Source of the DNA: a bacterium | GTDB lineage: Bacteria; Armatimonadota; Zipacnadia; Zipacnadales; UBA11051 | Length of the DNA stretch: 64,000 bases | Assembly (NCBI GenBank): GCA_030604405.1 | Contig: JAUVVY010000016.1 | Coordinates: 31,241-95,240, forward strand | Direction: 5' to 3' | In this document: piece by piece, positions 58,313 to 64,000 of the stretch | Numbering within the stretch: position 1 is the first letter of the stretch | Layout: every line of letters starts with the position of its first letter | Notes under the pieces: generated by a model | Database searches by the model: none | Told to the model about the DNA's origin: nothing | Seen by the model: only the letters and a program-made list of their open reading frames with translations | Made by a program: the position numbers and the translations under genes

Positions 58313-60292
58313 ATGTCTCGCGTAACTGTGTGCCTGTGTCTGATAGCCACCGCAGCCGCAGGCGTGGCCACGGCCATGGGGCCGATGATAACCTGGGCCG
58401 GCGGTACCCCGTGCCTGATGGCAGGCCAGCCGACGATCAGCCTGACCTCAGAGAAGCTGCTTCTGGAGCCACAGGCGACCACGACTCTGGTTACCGTCCG
58501 CATGCAGTTTCAAAACCGCGGGGACGCATGCACAGCGCAGATGGGCTTCCCCATGCTCGAGTACGAGGTCGAGTACCAGCCCGGCTATCACGTCGTGAAG
58601 AACTTCGCAATAGAGGTGGACGGCGAGCCACTGGAGTTCACCGAGGCGGAGGAAAGCCACACGATCAGGCTCAGCGACCGCGAGCCGGAATGTGAGTGGT
58701 ACCTGTTCAGCGTTCCGTTTGGGGCAGGCGAGACGCGCGAAGTCCGCGTGCGCTACGATGAGCGGCGGACTATGTATAACCGTGAGGTGCGGGTGCCGTA
58801 TATTCTCGCCACCGGGACGACATGGCATGGCGCAGCGCACGATCTGCAGCTTGAGGTCAGGCCAAGCGACCGCGAGAACTTCCACAACATGGAAGTGAGG
58901 GGAGACGAGGAGCCACTGGAGGTGTCAGAGCGCGGGAGCTCGTTGGTGTGGCAGGCCGCCGAGTACGACGGGGACCCGGAGGTGCTGTGGTTCACCGCCG
59001 CGCTGGGGCCGAAGTCAGTCAAGCGCGACGACGGCGGGTGGGTGCCGGCCGGGCATGACTGCGTGCGCTGGCGTCGCGGCGTGCTGCTGGTGGAGACCGA
59101 CTTGCTCTGCGGCCTTCTGCTGGCGCAGAAGAACGAGTGCGGCCGCGCCAGCGCGCGGCTGACGAAGGAGGAGCAGGCGGCAAGTCTGGATGGCTGGGAG
59201 TTGCCGGTGGGACACGATTCGGGGCCTAAGCTGTTCGTGGATGCGCGGCCAGCGTTCCGGGAGTTCGGAGGCGGCATCGAAGTAACACGCGACGATGCCG
59301 GAGATGCCGTAGTCCAGATCACCACCTTGCCCGACAGCGAGGCCTCAGCACGGGCGACCGCTTACTTCCTCTATCAGAACACCGACTACCGCCTCAAGTG
59401 CCTTCACGCCCTGGCCAACAGGTGGCCGGAGGGGCTGACGTGCTTGTGCGAGGAGATCGTCGGCCGACAAGCCCTTGAGAGCCCCGCCGTCCTGCTCTGG
59501 CTGCTCGGCTATGTCGCCGGCGAGGCGCCGGAGCTGGCGAACGTAGAGAGGTTCGTCTCGCGGATGCGGTCCGCCGAGGACGGGAACCGGGTGGCAGAGC
59601 TGGCGAAGATTGCCGTGTCCGGCGGGTATGAGACCATTGCCCGAGGCGGCGGGATGGCCCTGGCGCAACTGGACCCCGAAGCGGCGACGCTAGAGCTGCT
59701 GCTAGCTATCCCAGGCTACAGGATATGGTACATGGGCAAACATCGAGCGCGGCGAGCAGGCCTCGCCATGCGTCTGGCGGGAGACCTTGATGCTGCCGAG
59801 GTGGTGATGGCGCTCACACGTGATTACGGCGAATGCCAGGCGGCCGAGGATGCAATGATAGCACTTGGCTTCCTGGGAGATGACGCGGCCATCGAGTTCC
59901 TGGTAGAGATGGCCCTGGGACTACGAGAAGGCAGCCTGGACATGAAGTGCGCAGCGACCGAGGGGCTGTCGCTCATCGGAACTCCCGCCGCCCTGGCCGC
60001 CTGCGCCGACGTATGGCAGCGAATCGACAACCGTGAGGTTCGCTATCGAGCGCTCCGCGGCTTCGAGTTCGCGATGGGTTACCCGGGCCAGCCCGGCATC
60101 TTGTACCTCAAGGCGCCCCCGGAATGGGCGCGGCAGATGTCCGTGGAGGAGGCGTGCAGGATTAGTCTGCCGCTGCTGGAAGGGCTGATGCCGAAGGCCG
60201 AGGAGATCGGTCGAGAGCGCAGCGTCGCTTCGCTGATCGAGAGCGCGCGCCAGAAGCTGGCCGACCTTGAGGCCGCGGGCGGCGGAGGCTAA
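58313..60292 (+). CDS. Secreted DUF4424-like protein with C-terminal HEAT-type repeats
   Basis: A 659-residue exported protein (signal peptide MSRVTVCLCLIATAAAGVAT). The N-terminal about 250 residues are beta-rich (MQFQNRGDACTAQMGFPMLE, FSVPFGAGETREVRVRYDER), a pattern seen in DUF4424-type domains. Residues about 400-640 are helical with HEAT-like repeats (CQAAEDAMIALGFLGDDAAI, KCAATEGLSLIGTPAALAAC). The protein is probably a periplasmic or surface interaction scaffold. The ATG at 58313 follows AAGGAGGGG; the longer frame from 58223 is less likely. Not assigned to a characterised family. Confidence 0.65.
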   Translation: MSRVTVCLCLIATAAAGVATAMGPMITWAGGTPCLMAGQPTISLTSEKLLLEPQATTTLVTVRMQFQNRGDACTAQMGFPMLEYEVEYQPGYHVVKNFAIEVDGEPLEFTEAEESHTIRLSDREPECEWYLFSVPFGAGETREVRVRYDERRTMYNREVRVPYILATGTTWHGAAHDLQLEVRPSDRENFHNMEVRGDEEPLEVSERGSSLVWQAAEYDGDPEVLWFTAALGPKSVKRDDGGWVPAGHDCVRWRRGVLLVETDLLCGLLLAQKNECGRASARLTKEEQAASLDGWELPVGHDSGPKLFVDARPAFREFGGGIEVTRDDAGDAVVQITTLPDSEASARATAYFLYQNTDYRLKCLHALANRWPEGLTCLCEEIVGRQALESPAVLLWLLGYVAGEAPELANVERFVSRMRSAEDGNRVAELAKIAVSGGYETIARGGGMALAQLDPEAATLELLLAIPGYRIWYMGKHRARRAGLAMRLAGDLDAAEVVMALTRDYGECQAAEDAMIALGFLGDDAAIEFLVEMALGLREGSLDMKCAATEGLSLIGTPAALAACADVWQRIDNREVRYRALRGFEFAMGYPGQPGILYLKAPPEWARQMSVEEACRISLPLLEGLMPKAEEIGRERSVASLIESARQKLADLEAAGGGG

Positions 60293-60417
60293 CCCGCAGC
60301 CGCCGTTCTACCAGTCCCACATTCGCCATACCAACGCGGAGGGATCAGGTAGCGACGGCGGGGCTTTCCAGCCGACCACATCGAACCCAAGACCTCACAC
60401 CAGAGGGTGAAACCATC

Positions 60418-61476
60418 TTGACGGGTAAAGAACGGGCCCTGGCGGCAATAAACCTGGAACCTACAGACCGTATCCCACAGACCGAATACTGCAGTAACTG
60501 GGCGCTGATCGAAGCCGTCACCGGCATCCACCCCAACGACCCACAGCGGGGCGCGACCGCCTACGCGGAGTTTCACCGCGCCGCCGGTCTGGAATTTATC
60601 TGGTCCACCGCCGGCGAGCCAACTCCCCGCCCCCAGCGCGGCCGCACCTCCGACATGGGACATGCCGAATTCCTCGAAGACGGCTCGGACAAGCGCGAGA
60701 CCATCAGCCTGCCCTTCGAGACGCCCGAGCAGGTGCTGGAATTCGACGCCGTTGAGGAATACGGGCTTTACGAAGATGAGGACGAACTGGTCGCATTCTA
60801 CGAAAACCGCCACCTGACCACCTGGAATGCGACCGACGATCACTTCACGCCGATCGGGTTCTATGAGACGATGGTGTCGGCCTGTATCGCCGCGTTCGGC
60901 TGGGACATGTTTCTGATAGCCGTGGGGACCGACCCCGACGGCTTCAACAAGGTGCTGGAAAGCTTCCTGGAACTGAACCTGCAGATATACCGGGCGCAGG
61001 CGAAGACCTCCGCGCCGGTGTTTATTTGCCACGATGACATGGTCTGGAGCGAGGGCGCGATTTTTCACCCCGACTGGTATCGCAAGTACATCTTCCCGAA
61101 GTATAAGAAGCTCTGGGAGCCGCTGAAGGACGCCGGCAAGAAGCTGCTGTTGTGCTCGGATGGCGATTTCACCGAATTCGTGGACGACTTTGTCGAATGC
61201 GGTGCGGATGGGCTTATCTTTGAGCCGATGACGGATTTTGAAATGGTCTGCGAAAAGTACGGCGACCGCATCTCCATCTTCGGCGGCAAAGTTGACTGCC
61301 GAACACTCACATTCGGCAGCAAAGAGCAAATCAAAGCCGAAGTCGAGGCGAGTTACGCCATAGGCCGCAACTATCCCGGCTTCTTCATGGCCGTCGGTAA
61401 CCACATCCCCTCTAACGTGCCCCTCGAAAATGGCCTGTACTACCTGGAGCTGTGCCGAAAGCTGCGGCAGCGATAG
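60418..61476 (+). CDS. Uroporphyrinogen decarboxylase-fold protein B
   Basis: A 352-residue protein of the URO-D/MtaA superfamily: MTGKERALAAINLEPTDRIP at the N-terminus, FICHDDMVWSEGAIFHPDWY (about 202), KKLLLCSDGDFTEFVDDFVE (about 240) and GADGLIFEPMTDFEMVCEKY (about 262) are the typical barrel blocks, and ISIFGGKVDCRTLTFGSKEQ follows. It differs from HemE and from the copy at 36198. The start is a TTG after GAGGGTGAAACC. Such proteins are often corrinoid-linked methyltransferases or of unknown function in sugar-degrading bacteria. A 22-bp hairpin follows the stop. Confidence 0.8.
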   Translation: MTGKERALAAINLEPTDRIPQTEYCSNWALIEAVTGIHPNDPQRGATAYAEFHRAAGLEFIWSTAGEPTPRPQRGRTSDMGHAEFLEDGSDKRETISLPFETPEQVLEFDAVEEYGLYEDEDELVAFYENRHLTTWNATDDHFTPIGFYETMVSACIAAFGWDMFLIAVGTDPDGFNKVLESFLELNLQIYRAQAKTSAPVFICHDDMVWSEGAIFHPDWYRKYIFPKYKKLWEPLKDAGKKLLLCSDGDFTEFVDDFVECGADGLIFEPMTDFEMVCEKYGDRISIFGGKVDCRTLTFGSKEQIKAEVEASYAIGRNYPGFFMAVGNHIPSNVPLENGLYYLELCRKLRQR

Positions 61477-61488
61477 CACCTGGAATGG

Positions 61489-61534
61489 CATTTTGACCCC
61501 CCTCAGCAAGGGCTTGCTGAGGGGGGTCAAAATG
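61489..61534. terminator. Perfect 22-bp palindrome after the UroD-like gene
   Basis: Arms of 22 bases (61489-61510 and 61513-61534, CATTTTGACCCCCC...) with a 2-base loop, starting 12 bases after the stop codon. The A/T-rich ends give a T-run on either strand, so it could terminate in both directions; part of it (GGGGGTCAAA) recurs immediately downstream at 61549. Confidence 0.6.
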
Positions 61535-62369
61535 GCGTTTTGCTGCAGGGGGTCAAATCGCCGCCAACGCCACGAGGCCCTGATACTACGGGCTTTGTTA
61601 CTAGGGGGGGAGGAAATCTACTTTGCATGCAAGCAGGCAAAGTAGCAAAATAGAACGGGAATTTTTTCTATTGGGTAAGCCAATAGGTTTGGGGCAGGCG
61701 GCTCATCGCAATGCACCGGAAATGATGTAAGTACTCAGGTTGTGGCTTGGCCTAACCCCCTAGCCCTCCTAACCCCCTAGCCCCCTTCCCTGCAGGGAAG
61801 GGGGAATAAGAAGGGGGTTAGGTGAGTAGTTACCCGGAAATGATGTCCTCCACTAGTAAAGTGTGTCTGAGCGAGGCGTTTTACCAGGCTCAAGAGGAAA
61901 CTTTTTCTAACATTTTCGCGAATTCTTTGTGAAACTGCTGGGGCAGAGAAGGGCTGGGCCCTCGGGACGACAGGCCTCACCCCTTTTGTTCCCCTCTCCC
62001 GCAGGAAGAGGGGACAACGGCAACGGCAACGGCAACGGAGGCGGGCAGCCCTTCGACCCTTCGGCAGGCTCTCTTCGACAGGCTCAGGGCGCACGCGGCA
62101 GGGCTTTCAGCAAGCTCAGGCCCTACGGGATGGTCGAGACACGCGACGCGTGAAGCCGCGGGCCGGGCTCACTGCGTTCGACCGGCCCCTCCGCAAGGCT
62201 ACGACAAGGGCAACGGAGTCGGGCAGGATGCCCGACCCACGGGATGAATAACAGGCATTGTCAGGCTGGAAAGCTTGACCCACGCGATAATTATTAAGAC
62301 GCCCGAGCCACGCGAAGATATTCGGGAAGGCCGAACTACGCGATGATGAATCATTCGCGATAGCGTTGC
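61535..62369. other. Non-coding repeat mosaic
   Basis: No credible gene. Contents: a CTAACCCCCTAG array with a perfect 24-base palindrome at 61781-61804 (CCCCCTTCCCTG arm) and its outer arms at 61752-61780 and 61812-61821; two copies of CGGAAATGATGT (61719 and 61842) bracketing that array, possibly marking an insertion; four GGCAAC units near 62018-62040; a TTCGACAGGCTCAGGGC repeat (62071-62131); and a fragment of the MITE-like repeat (62164-62200, GGGCCGG ... CCGGCCCCTCC). Confidence 0.6.
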
Positions 62370-63389
62370 TTAACCAAGCAGATCGGCAATATTTACCGGA
62401 GCGCCGCCCCGGTTTACCGACTCGTAACCGGCCAGGGAAATTGCCAGGCTCTTTACGCCCTCGAGGTACGGGACACTGGTCTGCGTGCTGCCGGCGATCA
62501 CCTGATCATACAGCTCGTAGAGCACGTACTCGGGCCAGTCTTCCCCGGCCTTCATGGCGCCCTCTTCGTCGCCGACCCAGCTCGCGTCCGGGCCCTCAAT
62601 GGTCACCAGCAGCCCGTCAGCAACTACCTTGAAGCCCACGTCCCAAGTCGCCTGCGGCACCAGCGAGCAGCTCAACGTGCCCAGGGCACCACATTCGTAG
62701 CGCATCACCAGTCCGGTGACATCGGGAATCTCGAAGTCCTCGGAGTACTCGAGGAGGCCCTCGGGCTCGTAGCCATCCGGGACATCCGTCCAGTTGCGAA
62801 CGCGGGCGGTCTGGCCTGCGACCGTTGCCACGTCGCCGGCCAGGAAGCGGCCGAGATCGAGCATGTGAGTGGCCTGCTCGACAAGCTGGCCGCCACCCTT
62901 CGCCATGTACGGCCACCAGGTCGGGCTGGGCAGTCCAGGCATGTAGTAATGGGCCTGTACCATAGCGATGGGCCGGTCGGAAAGCAGTTGGCGGACCTTG
63001 ATGAGCGCCTCGGAGAAGCGGAACATGTAGCCGACCTGTGTGGCGATGCCAGCAGCCTCCACCGCCCGCTGCACGCCATTGGCCATGTCCATGCTGATGG
63101 CGACAGGCTTTTCGACGAAGAAATGAATGCCGCGCTGTGCGGCTTCAACCTCGATGTCACCGTGCGCGAACGGCGGCGTGCAGATAACAATCGCGTCGGG
63201 CTCCTCGTTGTCATAGAGGTCCATGAAGTTGTCATAAGCGTTGCCGCCGTATTCGTCGGCCGCCGCCTGCGCTCTCTCCAGGACTACGTCAGCATAGCCC
63301 ACCATCTCAGTGTCGTCGCGCCTGGCAGTGTGTTGAAGATGGCGGCTGGCGATGCCGCCAGTGCCTACAAATCCAACCTTGAGTGCCAT
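62370..63389 (-). CDS. Gfo/Idh/MocA-family oxidoreductase
   Basis: A 339-residue dehydrogenase with the N-terminal Rossmann motif VGFVGTGGIASRHL (about 5-18), IVICTPPFAHGDIEVEAAQR (about 68), the family motif FVEKPVAISMD (about 91-101) with the conserved Lys, and a C-terminal domain with AKGGGQLVEQATHMLDLGRF (about 163-182), carrying the catalytic His region. Only distantly similar to the copy at 14722. It probably acts on a sugar or cyclitol. GGGAG precedes the ATG. It is convergent to the UroD-like gene across the repeat mosaic. Confidence 0.88.
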   Translation of the reverse strand: MALKVGFVGTGGIASRHLQHTARRDDTEMVGYADVVLERAQAAADEYGGNAYDNFMDLYDNEEPDAIVICTPPFAHGDIEVEAAQRGIHFFVEKPVAISMDMANGVQRAVEAAGIATQVGYMFRFSEALIKVRQLLSDRPIAMVQAHYYMPGLPSPTWWPYMAKGGGQLVEQATHMLDLGRFLAGDVATVAGQTARVRNWTDVPDGYEPEGLLEYSEDFEIPDVTGLVMRYECGALGTLSCSLVPQATWDVGFKVVADGLLVTIEGPDASWVGDEEGAMKAGEDWPEYVLYELYDQVIAGSTQTSVPYLEGVKSLAISLAGYESVNRGGAPVNIADLLG

Positions 63390-64000
63390 TGTGTTTCACT
63401 CCCTCATGATGGTGCAGCGAATCGCTGTGATCCGGGTCTGGGTGCGTGCTGAGTAATTCGCGTCGGGGCTCGGGTTGCCCTGCAGCGTTTGTGAATTAGC
63501 TACTTCAGGCAGGTGGCAGGGCGTTTGGTGCGAATGTGAATGTCGGGACGGGGTGAGAAGACAACGGCACCCTCACCCCCGGCCTCACCCACTTGACCCA
63601 CTCCTGCGGAGTGGGTGCCCGCGTGGGTACCCGCCGCAGGGAGAGGGGAGAACGGCAACGGCTGGGCCGGATGGGGCCCCGAACATCCCCCATTCGGCCC
63701 CTCCGAAAGGCTACGGCAGCCCTCACCCCCGGCCCCTCTCCCGCAGGGAGAGGGGCAACGACAACGGAGTCGGGCAGGATGCCCGACCCACGGGGTGAGG
63801 GAGGGCGCGGGCCGGGCTCACTTCGTTCGACGCGGCCCCTCCAACAGCTACGACAACGGCACCCACACCCCCCGCCCCACACCCCAATCGGGAGAGGGGC
63901 GCACACCTTGCGGCGCCGCCCCCCGGGAACCCCCCCCGAACGTAAACACCAATGCCACCCAAAATGGAAAAACAAGCCACGCCACAACATGTGTAGGCAA
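63390..64000. other. Non-coding repeat-rich right end
   Basis: No credible gene. It holds hairpins ACCCACTCC/GGAGTGGGT (63596-63616) and ATGGGG/CCCCAT (63671-63693, inside the GGGCCG...CGGCCCCTCC frame of the MITE-like repeat), repeated CTCACCCCCGGCC and GGGAGAGGGG words, and another repeat fragment (63801-63843). The last 100 bases are C-rich homopolymer runs followed by an A-rich stretch unlike the rest, as often seen at contig ends. Confidence 0.5.

Noticed and set aside
60289..61530. Minus-strand frame (about 413 codons) opposite the UroD-like gene
   Set aside because: The plus-strand product matches the UroD fold throughout; the antisense frame has no motif or ribosome-binding site.

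Overview
The window is high-GC bacterial DNA with dense protein coding on both strands, many secreted proteins and many dispersed palindromic repeats. LPS-export-type genes (an LptF/LptG permease followed by an LptD/OstA-like protein) point to a diderm cell. The SOS box in front of a dnaE2 operon is of the CGAAC-N4-GTTYG (Gram-positive/Terrabacteria) type. Together with the zinc-ribbon/H-X9-DG protein, WD40-like propellers, copper-amine-oxidase-N-type domain, DUF4091 and UroD-like proteins, this suggests an Armatimonadota-like or neighbouring diderm lineage, probably from a metagenome. That placement is inference. I saw no rRNA, tRNA or CRISPR array.

Layout. 1-8 kb: a catabolic run with a creatininase-family hydrolase, a secreted DUF4091 protein, an FGGY kinase, a DppA-type D-aminopeptidase and an M28-like peptidase. 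8-18.3 kb: an exported ferredoxin, an alpha/alpha-toroid protein, two paralogous TolB-like propellers, a partly duplicated Gfo/Idh/MocA oxidoreductase, a multi-repeat surface protein and a GH95-like glycosidase. 18.3-19.4 kb: non-coding, with a transposase-end remnant, a possible structured RNA and a MITE-like repeat. 19.4-25.9 kb: one tight operon, LptF/G, LptD-like, DUF4129, DUF4350 and MoxR ATPase. 26.1-29.7 kb: SOS-regulated DUF6504 and dnaE2. 29.8-39.6 kb: carbohydrate-related propellers and sialidase-like proteins, a secreted TIM-barrel-like protein, a UroD-like protein, and a zinc-ribbon/H-X9-DG gene bracketed by two inverted 87-bp palindromic elements.

39.6-46.8 kb holds the most interesting locus. 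It is a minus-strand operon with overlapping genes: a small membrane zinc-ribbon protein, a radical SAM/SPASM enzyme, a second SPASM protein that has lost the radical SAM cysteines, a membrane protein ending in a poly-Gly and Cys-Ala repeat tail, a methyltransferase and a CreD-like membrane protein. The arrangement suggests a peptide-modification system acting on the tail of a membrane protein. 47-64 kb: a duplicated-domain secreted protein, NfeD and slipin, an amidohydrolase, an ECF sigma/anti-sigma pair with a bactofilin-like membrane protein, three secreted proteins of unknown role, a second UroD-like protein and a Gfo/Idh/MocA oxidoreductase.

Intergenic DNA is crowded with repeat families: a MITE-like element of about 190 bp whose internal hairpins change sequence but keep pairing, GGGGACAGTC-type palindromes that hug stop codons, and short widespread environmental repeats. 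The last 100 bases look like a contig end.
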